A program made the translations under genes and the position numbers. The notes below the pieces were generated by a model. That model saw only the letters and a list, made by a program, of their open reading frames with translations, was not told where the DNA came from and did not search any database. A DNA stretch of 8,951 nucleotides, taken from NCBI GenBank assembly GCA_035995285.1, contig DASYKO010000083.1, positions 1 to 8,951 of the forward strand, given 5' to 3'. The DNA comes from UBA7672 sp035995285 (lineage in GTDB: Bacteria > Pseudomonadota > Alphaproteobacteria > Caulobacterales > Hyphomonadaceae). Below, one piece after another: positions 1-5,427 of this stretch; positions within the stretch are counted from its first letter, which is position 1, and each line of letters begins with the position of its first letter.

Positions 1-489
1 ACGTTCGGCGCGCGGCGCTCTTCAAAGTCGGAATTCACCGACGCGGAGATGTACGCCTCGCCGCCGCCGGAGACGGAGGGGCTGATCTCTTTCTCGCCGC
101 CGACGAAGTTTGGCGAGAAGCTCGACGGCCGTTCGCTTCCCTTTCCGGAGGGCTGGAAGGCGGGTGAGTATCCGGCGCGATCCGTGTTTTGGGCGCGGCA
201 CAAGGGCGGCATCGGGATGGACTATCCGCTCCTCGCCATGCTCGCGGATTTCTCGCCGCCGCGGCCGATGCTGAAGACGGGGCAGTTCATGATGTCCTCG
301 ACCGTGAGCATGAACGTCTATTTCCATGGCTCGCCGGAAGAGGTGGCTGCGGTGGGCGCCGACTACCTGCTCAACGACACGGTCTGCCGCAGGTGCGCCG
401 GCGGGTATTTCGATCACGAGCTGAAGCTGTGGAGCCGCACGGGCGCGCTTCTGGCTACCAGCGAACAGGTGGCCACTTATCGCGAGTGA
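1..489 (+). CDS. Thioesterase family protein (TesB-like double hotdog), C-terminal part, 5' truncated
   Basis: The frame is open from base 1 to the TGA at 487-489, and no start codon can be assigned inside the window. The first visible residues, TFGARR, align with TFGVRR near residue 108 of the complete paralog next door, so roughly 108 residues are missing upstream. An internal ATG at 49 would cut the fold in half and is not a credible start. By eye, 43 of the last 63 residues match the paralog, including STVSM, FDHELKLWS and LLATSEQVA. In TesB-type acyl-CoA thioesterases the second hotdog domain carries an Asp/Thr/Gln active site. The matching residues here would be the D of LADFSPP, the T of SSTVSM and the Q of SEQVA; this is an alignment by eye. 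The likely role is hydrolysis of acyl-CoA esters in the cytoplasm, with unknown substrate. It also carries a C-R-R-C motif shared with the paralog. Confidence 0.8.
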   Translation, partial: TFGARRSSKSEFTDAEMYASPPPETEGLISFSPPTKFGEKLDGRSLPFPEGWKAGEYPARSVFWARHKGGIGMDYPLLAMLADFSPPRPMLKTGQFMMSSTVSMNVYFHGSPEEVAAVGADYLLNDTVCRRCAGGYFDHELKLWSRTGALLATSEQVATYRE

Positions 490-577
490 GCGGTTTTTCT
501 GAGCGTCCAACACCTTTCAGCGCAGCTAATCGATCCGTCGTGTTGACCTCTCGCGCGCTCGCGGCATGGGTGGGGCG

Positions 578-1378
578 ATGATTAGCTTTGCAGACACGAT
601 CGACCTCAAACCGGCCGGGCCCAATCTGTGGGCTGGGCTGATTGATCCGGACTATCGCGGTTTCGGCAGCCAGTTCGGCGGCTGGACAGGCGCGGCTTTG
701 CTCAAGGGCGCGATGGTCGAGCCCGGCGTGAAGGGCGAGCCGCTGTCGCTCTCCGTCCTGTTCATTGAGGCGATCGCAGAGGGCGGGTTCGAGATCTCGA
801 CGCGGCTGTTGCGTTCAGGCGCACGGCTGCAGTTCTGGCGCTCTGAGCTGATCCAGAACGGCAAGGTGGCGGCGCACGCGCAGGCCACCTTCGGCGTGCG
901 GCGCGAGACCACTCGATTTACAGACGCGGTGATGCCGCATGTGGACCCGCCGACGTCGGACAAGATGAAGGAGTGGGGGCCGGACATTCCCTTCGGCCGT
1001 CAGCTGCTGACGCGTTGGGCGACGCCCCTGCCGCGCGATCCGTCACACGATCCCAACCTGCCGGCGAGTTCGCTGGTGTGGATGAAGGACAAACGCGGCC
1101 GTCCGCTGGATGTGCTGATGCTGGCGGCGATGGCGGATCACGCCCCGCCGCGCGTGATGTGGAAACGCCCCGCGATGTCGGGATCCAGCACGGTGTCGAT
1201 GACCACGCACTTCCACGCGACGCCGGAGGAGTATGCCGCGGCGGGCAATGATTTCATCCTCAGCGAAGTCCACTGCCGTCGCTGCGAGGGCGGGTATTTC
1301 GACCATGAGCTGAAGCTGTGGTCGCGAAGTGGCGTGCTGCTGGCGACGTCCGAGCAGGTGGCCGCGTTCAGGGATTAG
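578..1378 (+). CDS. Thioesterase family protein (acyl-CoA thioesterase-like), complete paralog
   Basis: This 266-residue protein has the length of a double-hotdog TesB-like thioesterase (4HBT_3-type). The N-terminal hotdog contains the segment GSQFGGWTGAALLKGA, typical of the first-domain helix, followed by strands up to about residue 110. The second hotdog runs from about residue 150 to the end. Candidate active-site residues by analogy with TesB are D187 (MADHAPP), T205 (SSTVSM) and Q260 (SEQVA). It probably hydrolyses acyl-CoA in lipid or aromatic-acid metabolism; the substrate cannot be read from sequence. I chose the ATG at 578 because a GGTGG motif lies 4 nt upstream; the in-frame ATG at 566 lacks any Shine-Dalgarno sequence. 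It lies 88 bp after the upstream paralog in the same direction, so the two may share a transcript. The only two cysteines form C-R-R-C, also present in the paralog. Confidence 0.85.
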   Translation: MISFADTIDLKPAGPNLWAGLIDPDYRGFGSQFGGWTGAALLKGAMVEPGVKGEPLSLSVLFIEAIAEGGFEISTRLLRSGARLQFWRSELIQNGKVAAHAQATFGVRRETTRFTDAVMPHVDPPTSDKMKEWGPDIPFGRQLLTRWATPLPRDPSHDPNLPASSLVWMKDKRGRPLDVLMLAAMADHAPPRVMWKRPAMSGSSTVSMTTHFHATPEEYAAAGNDFILSEVHCRRCEGGYFDHELKLWSRSGVLLATSEQVAAFRD

Positions 1379-1380
1379 CT

Positions 1381-1416
1381 TCGCCGCTGTGCGGCGACTG
1401 CCGGGCAGGCGCCCGG
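1381..1416. terminator. Two tandem hairpins in a convergent gap, probable bidirectional terminator
   Basis: Between the stop of the thioesterase gene (1378) and the stop of the leftward phosphatase-like gene (1427) lie two perfect inverted repeats. The first is TCGCCGC-TGT-GCGGCGA (1381-1397). The second is CCGGGC-AGGC-GCCCGG (1401-1416). Both stems are strong and GC-only or nearly so. Neither is followed by a T run, so classical Rho-independent termination is not assured. Their position between two 3' ends is the main support for a terminator role. Confidence 0.5.
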
Positions 1417-1426
1417 CGGTCCCAGG

Positions 1427-1993
1427 TTAGTTCCCGCCCGGCTTGGTGCTCACGCCGAGCAGGCCGTCGAGGGGCGTGCCGCCTTGCGGGTAGCCGCCGA
1501 AGTTGATGGCGGTGGCCTGCTTCACCGCTTCCTCGCGCGACACGCCCTTGTGCTTCACGAGATAGGCCGCCCACATGTGGCTGGCGCGCCAGGCGACGGT
1601 GCAATGGAGCAGCACCTTGGTGTTGGCGCCTTCAAAGGCCTTGGCGAATTTCTCGACGGCTTCGGGCGTGTAGGGCGTATCCGGCCCGCCGAGCGGGATG
1701 TGGACGTAGTTGACGCCGAGTTCCTTCGCGACGGCGGCCTCGTCGAACGGCACCTGCTTGCGGTTATCCATCTCCTGCTGCGTGCGCAGGTTGATGATCG
1801 TCTTGATGCCTTCCTTGGTCACCATCTCGCGGAAGGCCGCCTCGGTCGGCTGGCCCGCAACGTAGGCCGGGCCGACATCCGCGATGACCATCTGGAAGTC
1901 CGTGCGCTGCACTTTCTCGGGGAATTTGATCGGGGTTTCCGCGAAGGCGGGGGCGGCGAAGGCGAGGGCAAGCGCGATGAGGACGGAACGCAT
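1427..1993 (-). CDS. Secreted DUF442 / beta-lactamase-hydrolase-like phosphatase family protein
   Basis: This 188-residue protein begins with a clear Sec signal peptide (MRSVLIALALAFAAPAFA, cleavage after A18), so the mature protein should be periplasmic. The mature part looks like a small tyrosine-phosphatase-like domain: a VAGQP motif near residues 45-49, INLR at 67-70 (the family's N-L-R strand), and the catalytic-type loop HCTVAWRAS at 130-138. C131 and R136 are separated by four residues, as in the DUF442/BLH group, rather than the five of classical protein tyrosine phosphatases. The likely role is a phosphatase or sulfur-transfer-type enzyme outside the cytoplasm; the substrate is unknown. 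The ATG at 1991-1993 has GGAG 7 nt upstream. The gene faces the thioesterase gene tail to tail. The loop lacks the glycine usual in this family, so activity is not certain. Confidence 0.75.
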   Translation of the reverse strand: MRSVLIALALAFAAPAFAETPIKFPEKVQRTDFQMVIADVGPAYVAGQPTEAAFREMVTKEGIKTIINLRTQQEMDNRKQVPFDEAAVAKELGVNYVHIPLGGPDTPYTPEAVEKFAKAFEGANTKVLLHCTVAWRASHMWAAYLVKHKGVSREEAVKQATAINFGGYPQGGTPLDGLLGVSTKPGGN

Positions 1994-2013
1994 GGGGTGT
2001 CTCCGATGGGATC

Positions 2014-2100
2014 GTGAGTAGGGAATAGTGAGTAGCGAGTAGGGTTGGCAAGCGCCGGATGTAGCAACTCTTCGCTACTCCCTACTCCCCATTCCCTCGC
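2014..2100. repeat. Inverted array of 7-bp (GNGAGTA) repeats
   Basis: On the + strand 2014-2041 reads as four 7-bp units: GTGAGTA, GGGAATA, GTGAGTA, GCGAGTA. After a 28-bp spacer, 2069-2096 carries the same units on the other strand: GGGAATG, GGGAGTA, GGGAGTA, GCGAAGA. Three consecutive units match 18 of 21 positions between the arms, making a long imperfect hairpin. The array fills the gap between the phosphatase-like gene and the PPOX gene, and the right arm runs into the PPOX coding region, supplying its TAG stop. Similar GAGTAG-rich repeats occur, as I recall, in intergenic regions of several alphaproteobacteria; I cannot check this here. It may act as a transcript 3' structure or be a miniature dispersed repeat. 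Confidence 0.7.
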
Positions 2101-2576
2101 GGCGAAGCCGCATTACCGTCGCGCGCCTTCCGGAGATCGTCCCGCCGCTTTTCCCAGTGCCCTGCGACTTCGGCTTCCGTGCGGCCGAGGTCGTAGGCGG
2201 GGGAGATGAGTTCGGCGGCGTGGGTGACCTTCACCAGGACGATGTGGCGGAAGGCGTTCTGCGAGCCGTGCGCACGGAACCAGGCTTCGATTTCTTCATA
2301 TTGCGGGCCGGAGGAGAGGACCGCGGCCTCGCCCTTGAAGCGGTAGCCCTTGCGAACGATCGGATCGACGACGTTGATCTCGATCGCCGGATTGCGCTGC
2401 AGGTTCTCGATCGTGCCGGGCGAGCAGATGTCGGCGAAGACGAGGTGGTCATCGTCCCACGCGCGCGTGGTGCCCTTGGGCGAGAGGTTGGGCTTGCCAT
2501 CAGGAGTTACGGTGGCGATGAAGCCGAGCTGCTGCTCGTCGAGGACGCGCTTCATATCGGCGGTGAGTATGCCCAT
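2082..2576 (-). CDS. PPOX-class (pyridoxamine 5'-phosphate oxidase-like) FMN-dependent flavoprotein
   Basis: This 164-residue protein has the split-barrel look of the pyridoxamine-phosphate oxidase-like superfamily. LGFIATVTPDGKPNLSPKGT (residues 17-36) is the usual first strand and turn. DHLVFADICSPGTIENLQRNPAIEINVVDP follows the typical strand, T-x-x-N-L and strand pattern, and VRKGYRFKGEAAVL is the central barrel hairpin. Such proteins bind FMN or F420 and reduce small substrates; this one's substrate is unknown. I chose the ATG at 2574-2576 because it fits the family's N-terminus and has GGAAG about 5 nt upstream. A longer reading from 2660 would overlap yqgE by about 70 bases and adds an unlikely basic leader. 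It starts 14 nt after the yqgE stop, so the two are probably co-transcribed. Its last codons and TAG stop lie in the 7-bp repeat array. Confidence 0.8.
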   Translation of the reverse strand: MGILTADMKRVLDEQQLGFIATVTPDGKPNLSPKGTTRAWDDDHLVFADICSPGTIENLQRNPAIEINVVDPIVRKGYRFKGEAAVLSSGPQYEEIEAWFRAHGSQNAFRHIVLVKVTHAAELISPAYDLGRTEAEVAGHWEKRRDDLRKARDGNAASPRGNGE

Positions 2577-2590
2577 CCGCTTCCCGAAGA

Positions 2591-3151
2591 TCAGGCCCTG
2601 CCGCCGCTCACCTGCAGTTTGTCCGGCGAGACGCCGATACGGGCAAGCGCGCGGCTCCATTTAGTGTCGAGCGAGGGATCGTACACCAGCTGCACATCTG
2701 GAATGCCGACGAGCCAGACGTTCTCCGCAAGCTCCATCTCCAGCTGCCCTGCGCCCCAGCCGGAATAGCCCAGCGCCAGCACGAAACGCTCGGGCGGTGA
2801 ATCCGACGCCATGGCGTGCAGCACGTCGCGCGTGGCGGTGAGGCAGACGCCGTCGCATATCTGCAGCGTGGCGCCTTCGCTGTCATAGTCTTCGGAGTGC
2901 AGCACGAACCCGCGGTCGCGGCTCACCGGCCCGCCGACGAGGATGTGCGCGTCCTCCGGCGCGTCATGCCCGTCTACGCCCAGCTGATCGAGCAGGTCGG
3001 GCAGGTTGTCGTCATCGCTTGGCTTGTTGAGCACGATGCCCATCGCGTGTTCTTCGTTATGCGTGCAGACGAGGATCACGGCTTGGCGGAAACGCGGATC
3101 CTCTATCGAAGGCGCCGCGATCAGGAGCTTGCCGGCGAGTGAGTGATCCAA
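2591..3151 (-). CDS. yqgE: YqgE/AlgH family protein (DUF179, UPF0301)
   Basis: This 186-residue protein matches the YqgE/AlgH family in length and motifs. It has LAGKLLIAAPSIEDPRF at residues 5-21, HAMGIVLNKP at 35-44, ILVGGPV at 70-76, and GYSGWGAGQLEMELAENVWL in the C-terminal half. The family is widespread in proteobacteria and its biochemical role is not settled; AlgH was named from an alginate regulation phenotype in Pseudomonas. It should be cytoplasmic, since no signal peptide or membrane segment is visible. The start is TTG at 3151-3149: a strong GGGAGG lies 7 nt upstream, an in-frame TGA sits two codons upstream, and the next ATG (M37) would remove the conserved N-terminus. It is the first gene of a likely operon with the PPOX gene and is divergent from the peroxiredoxin. 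Confidence 0.93.
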   Translation of the reverse strand: MDHSLAGKLLIAAPSIEDPRFRQAVILVCTHNEEHAMGIVLNKPSDDDNLPDLLDQLGVDGHDAPEDAHILVGGPVSRDRGFVLHSEDYDSEGATLQICDGVCLTATRDVLHAMASDSPPERFVLALGYSGWGAGQLEMELAENVWLVGIPDVQLVYDPSLDTKWSRALARIGVSPDKLQVSGGRA

Positions 3152-3158
3152 CCTTCAG

Positions 3159-3164
3159 CCTCCC
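3159..3164 (-). promoter_or_regulatory. Shine-Dalgarno sequence that fixes the TTG start of yqgE
   Basis: On the minus strand GGGAGG lies 7 nt before the TTG at 3151-3149. The match to the 16S anti-Shine-Dalgarno is strong, and an in-frame stop just upstream rules out a longer reading. Translation from a rare TTG codon is therefore well supported. It overlaps one of the CCTTGG-type repeats of this region. Confidence 0.75.
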
Positions 3165-3294
3165 TTGGTTTGAGTCGTGGTCCTGTTGTGGCCTCGGACC
3201 GGGCATGCTGTCCCCTTGGAAGGAGCTAGGCAAGCCGCGAAAAGGCGGTCCGGCGCCAAGAAAATATCCTCCCTCCAAGGGATTCGCCTTGGGG
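3161..3294. repeat. Four CCTTGG-type motifs in the divergent yqgE-peroxiredoxin intergenic region
   Basis: CCTTGG or its complement occurs four times in about 130 bp: TCCCTTGG at 3161-3168, TCCCCTTGG at 3211-3219, CCAAGGGA at 3275-3282 and CCTTGG at 3287-3292. The last two form an inverted pair (CCAAGG, 6-nt spacer, CCTTGG). The region lies between divergent genes, so these may be regulator sites. I cannot name a regulator that binds them. Confidence 0.35.
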
Positions 3295-3317
3295 CCGGAA
3301 TGGTTCTAGATCATGCC

Positions 3318-3333
3318 CGGTTCAATTAAACCG
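3318..3333. promoter_or_regulatory. Small dyad in the peroxiredoxin leader
   Basis: CGGTT-CAATTA-AACCG is a perfect 5-bp inverted repeat around an AT-rich centre, ending 4 nt before the purine-rich Shine-Dalgarno region GAGGAGAAGG (3338-3347). It could be an operator or a short leader hairpin. Short dyads of this size also arise by chance. Confidence 0.3.
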
Positions 3334-3349
3334 TTTCGAGGAGAAGGCG

Positions 3350-3826
3350 ATGACGATCAAGGTTGGTGACAAGCTGCCGGAGGCAACCTTCCGCGTCTGG
3401 AAGGACGGCAAGGGCGATGACATGACCGTTTCGCAGCTGACCAAAGGCAAGAAAGTCGCACTGTTTGCCGTACCCGGCGCCTTTACGCCGACCTGCTCGG
3501 CCAAGCACCTGCCGGGCTTCACGCAAAAGGCGGCCGAATTCCGCGCCAAGGGCGTCGATACGATTGCCTGCGTCTCGATCAACGATGTCTGGGTGATGGA
3601 CGCCTGGGGCCGCGATCAGAAAGTGGGCGAGGACGTCGTCATGCTCGCTGACGGCGCCGGCGATTTCACCAAGGCGCTGGGAATGGAATTCGACGTTCCG
3701 CGCATGGGCCTGCGCTCGAAGCGCTATTCCATGATCGTCGAGGACGGCGTGGTGAAGCAGCTCAATCTCGAGGAGCCGGGTAAATACGAAGTCTCGAGCG
3801 CCGACTACATGCTCGGTCAGCTCTGA
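3350..3826 (+). CDS. Peroxiredoxin, Prx5-type (redoxin family)
   Basis: This 158-residue protein is a cytoplasmic thiol peroxidase of the Prx5 group, which reduces hydrogen peroxide and organic hydroperoxides. The active-site loop PGAFTPTCS spans residues 42-50, with peroxidatic C49 and T46 in the P-x-x-x-T-x-x-C motif. The third conserved active-site residue is R125 in GLRSKRYSMIV. The only other cysteine is C74 in DTIACVSIND, and there is no C-terminal resolving cysteine as in human PRDX5. It probably works as a 1-Cys or C74-assisted enzyme using glutathione/glutaredoxin or another thiol donor. The ATG at 3350 has a strong GAGGAGAAGG just upstream. It diverges from yqgE across 198 bp and appears to be transcribed alone, with a stem-loop after its stop. 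Length and motifs are complete. Confidence 0.95.
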   Translation: MTIKVGDKLPEATFRVWKDGKGDDMTVSQLTKGKKVALFAVPGAFTPTCSAKHLPGFTQKAAEFRAKGVDTIACVSINDVWVMDAWGRDQKVGEDVVMLADGAGDFTKALGMEFDVPRMGLRSKRYSMIVEDGVVKQLNLEEPGKYEVSSADYMLGQL

Positions 3827-3855
3827 GCCTTTACGGCTAACGCTGCTCCAAAGCC

Positions 3856-3899
3856 GAAGCGAAACAACGCCCTCAGCGCGAGCGTTGTGTTTGCGCTTC
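3856..3899 (+). terminator. Stem-loop downstream of the peroxiredoxin gene
   Basis: Outer arms GAAGCG (3856-3861) and CGCTTC (3894-3899) and inner arms ACAACGC (3864-3870) and GCGTTGT (3882-3888) form a two-part stem with a small internal loop and an 11-nt terminal loop. It starts 29 nt after the peroxiredoxin stop. Only a couple of Ts follow the stem, so it may be a transcript 3'-end structure rather than a strict intrinsic terminator. Confidence 0.45.
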
Positions 3900-3915
3900 T
3901 TGACCCCCATCTCGG

Positions 3916-3941
3916 TTCGTGACAAGGTAACTTGTCACGAA
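3916..3941. promoter_or_regulatory. 26-bp perfect palindrome before the SPFH gene, candidate operator
   Basis: TTCGTGACAAG (3916-3926), GTAA (3927-3930) and CTTGTCACGAA (3931-3941) make an 11-bp perfect inverted repeat with a 4-nt centre. It ends one base before the Shine-Dalgarno GAGGAG (3943-3948) of the SPFH gene. A TTGACC (3900-3905) about 18 nt before AAGGTA could be a weak promoter, which would place the palindrome over the -10 and start region. Size and symmetry resemble binding sites of dimeric repressors such as the TetR family. It could equally fold as an RNA hairpin beside the ribosome site. Confidence 0.55.
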
Positions 3942-3957
3942 TGAGGAGATGGGCGGG

Positions 3958-4962
3958 ATGGATTTCGGATCGCTAGGCGGCAGCGTGGGATTTCTGGTTC
4001 CCGTCCTCATCGGCATTCTGATGATCTTCATCGTGTTCAGCGCGGTGAAGGTGGTGCCGCAGGGCTATCAGTTCACAGTCGAACAGTTCGGGCGATACAC
4101 GCGCACGCTCTCGCCGGGCCTCGCCTTCATCATGCCGTTCGTGGACCGCATCGGCCACAAGCTGAACATGATGGAGACTGTGCTCGACATCCCGCAGCAG
4201 GAGGTCATCACCAAGGACAACGCGCAGGTCTCGGTCGACGCCATCGTGTTCACGCAGATCGTCGATGCGGTGCCGGCGGCTTACGAAGTGAACGACCTCA
4301 TCCGCGCTATCACCAATCTGTCGATGACCAACATCCGTACCGTCGTCGGCTCGATGGATCTCGACCAGGTGCTCTCCAACCGCGACGACATCAACGCGCG
4401 CCTGCTGAAGGTGATCGATGCGGCCACGCACCCGTGGGGCGTGAAGGTCACGCGGATCGAGATCAAGGACCTGACCCCCCCGGCGGACATCACCGAGGCG
4501 ATGGCGCGGCAGATGAAGGCCGAGCGCCTTAAACGCGCGCAGATCCTGGAAGCCGAGGGCGACCGGGCTTCCGCCATCCTCAAAGCCGAGGGCCTGAAGC
4601 AGTCGCAGATCCTCGAAGCCGAAGGCCGCCGCGAAGCCGCCTTCCGCGACGCCGAAGCGCGCGAGCGTGCGGCGGAAGCCGAAGCGAAGGCGACGGAAGT
4701 CGTCTCGCAGGCCATCGCGGCCGGCGACGTCAATGCGATCAACTACTTCCTCGGCCTGAAATATGTCGAGGCGTTCGCCAAGCTTGCCAGCTCGCCGCAG
4801 CAGCGCACGGTCATCGTGCCGGCGGACTTTGCCGGCCTGGTCGGCGCGATCGAGGGCGTGAAGGCCCTTACGGACAATGTTAGGCGCGGTGGGCCGGGCG
4901 ACAATCCTCCGCGTGGCGGCGGCGCGGCGCCGGTGACGACAGGTGGGCCATGGAAGCCGTAA
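3958..4962 (+). CDS. SPFH/Band 7 (stomatin/prohibitin-like) membrane protein, QmcA type
   Basis: This 334-residue protein has one N-terminal membrane segment (about residues 10-31) followed by the stomatin signature VVPQGYQFTVEQFGRYTRTL. The SPFH domain runs to about residue 190, with conserved blocks ITKDNAQVSVDAIVF, NIRTVVGSMDLDQVLSNR and WGVKVTRIEIKDLTPP. A charged Glu/Ala-rich coiled coil with repeated EAEG units (about 190-260) follows. The tail is Gly/Pro-rich. Such proteins form large ring or cage oligomers on the cytoplasmic membrane, organise microdomains and assist FtsH-type proteolysis. Two in-frame ATGs exist; I chose 3958 because GAGGAG lies 9 nt upstream, whereas the ATG at 3949 abuts it. 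The stop overlaps the NfeD gene by 13 nt, indicating translational coupling. The palindrome at 3916-3941 may regulate it. Confidence 0.92.
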   Translation: MDFGSLGGSVGFLVPVLIGILMIFIVFSAVKVVPQGYQFTVEQFGRYTRTLSPGLAFIMPFVDRIGHKLNMMETVLDIPQQEVITKDNAQVSVDAIVFTQIVDAVPAAYEVNDLIRAITNLSMTNIRTVVGSMDLDQVLSNRDDINARLLKVIDAATHPWGVKVTRIEIKDLTPPADITEAMARQMKAERLKRAQILEAEGDRASAILKAEGLKQSQILEAEGRREAAFRDAEARERAAEAEAKATEVVSQAIAAGDVNAINYFLGLKYVEAFAKLASSPQQRTVIVPADFAGLVGAIEGVKALTDNVRRGGPGDNPPRGGGAAPVTTGGPWKP

Positions 4963-5423
4963 CCGGTTTTCTCGAAGGCCTCACCGTCTTCCACTGGCTG
5001 GGCATCGGCCTCATCCTGCTGACGCTCGAAGTGGCGGTCGGCACGTTCGACCTGCTCTGGATCGCGGTGGCGGCGTTCATCACGGCGCTCTTCGCGCTCG
5101 TCATGCCGCTGCCTCTGGGCGGTTGGCAGGGCCAGCTCACCATGTTCGGCGTCTCCGGCATCGCGCTCGTCTGGGCGGGACGCACGCTGTTCAAGGGCCT
5201 CCGGCGCGCGCAGACCACGCACCCCAACCTCAACGACCGTCTCGCCAACATGGTCGGCAGGAAGGGCGAAGCGGAGACCAGCTTCGAGAACAACCGCGGC
5301 AAGGTGAAGCTCGGCGACTCCGTCTGGCTGGCCGAGCAGGCGGATGAGACAGTGATCGTCGAAGGCGACCAGGTCGTCGTGTCCGGCTACGACGGCACGA
5401 TCCTCAAGGTGAAGCTGGTCTAG
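4950..5423 (+). CDS. NfeD family membrane protein (short form)
   Basis: This 157-residue protein has the short NfeD layout: two or three hydrophobic segments (about residues 13-32, 34-53 and 62-79), then a soluble C-terminal domain (about 95-157) resembling an OB-fold barrel, with the run GKVKLGDSVWLAE and the closing strand GTILKVKLV. NfeD proteins are standard partners of stomatin-like SPFH proteins, and the NfeD barrel is thought to work with the SPFH assembly. The ATG at 4950 lies inside the end of the SPFH gene, a 13-nt overlap in a different frame, so translation is probably coupled. No protease domain is present, which distinguishes it from long-form NfeD. It ends 4 nt before the stop of the convergent gene at 5428. 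Confidence 0.92.
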   Translation: MEAVTGFLEGLTVFHWLGIGLILLTLEVAVGTFDLLWIAVAAFITALFALVMPLPLGGWQGQLTMFGVSGIALVWAGRTLFKGLRRAQTTHPNLNDRLANMVGRKGEAETSFENNRGKVKLGDSVWLAEQADETVIVEGDQVVVSGYDGTILKVKLV

Positions 5424-5427
5424 GCGT

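Noticed and set aside
1589..1605. Classical HCx5R protein tyrosine phosphatase signature
   Set aside because: The spacing is Cys-x4-Arg, not x5, so the protein fits the DUF442/BLH type rather than classical tyrosine phosphatases.
2577..2660. Longer N-terminus of the PPOX gene from an upstream ATG at 2660
   Set aside because: It would overlap the yqgE coding region by about 70 bases, and the added residues are basic and unlike the family. The ATG at 2574-2576 has a nearby GGAAG.
4475..4481. Run of seven C bases inside the SPFH gene, possible slippage site
   Set aside because: The frame reads through into well-conserved SPFH residues on both sides, so no frameshift is needed or suggested.
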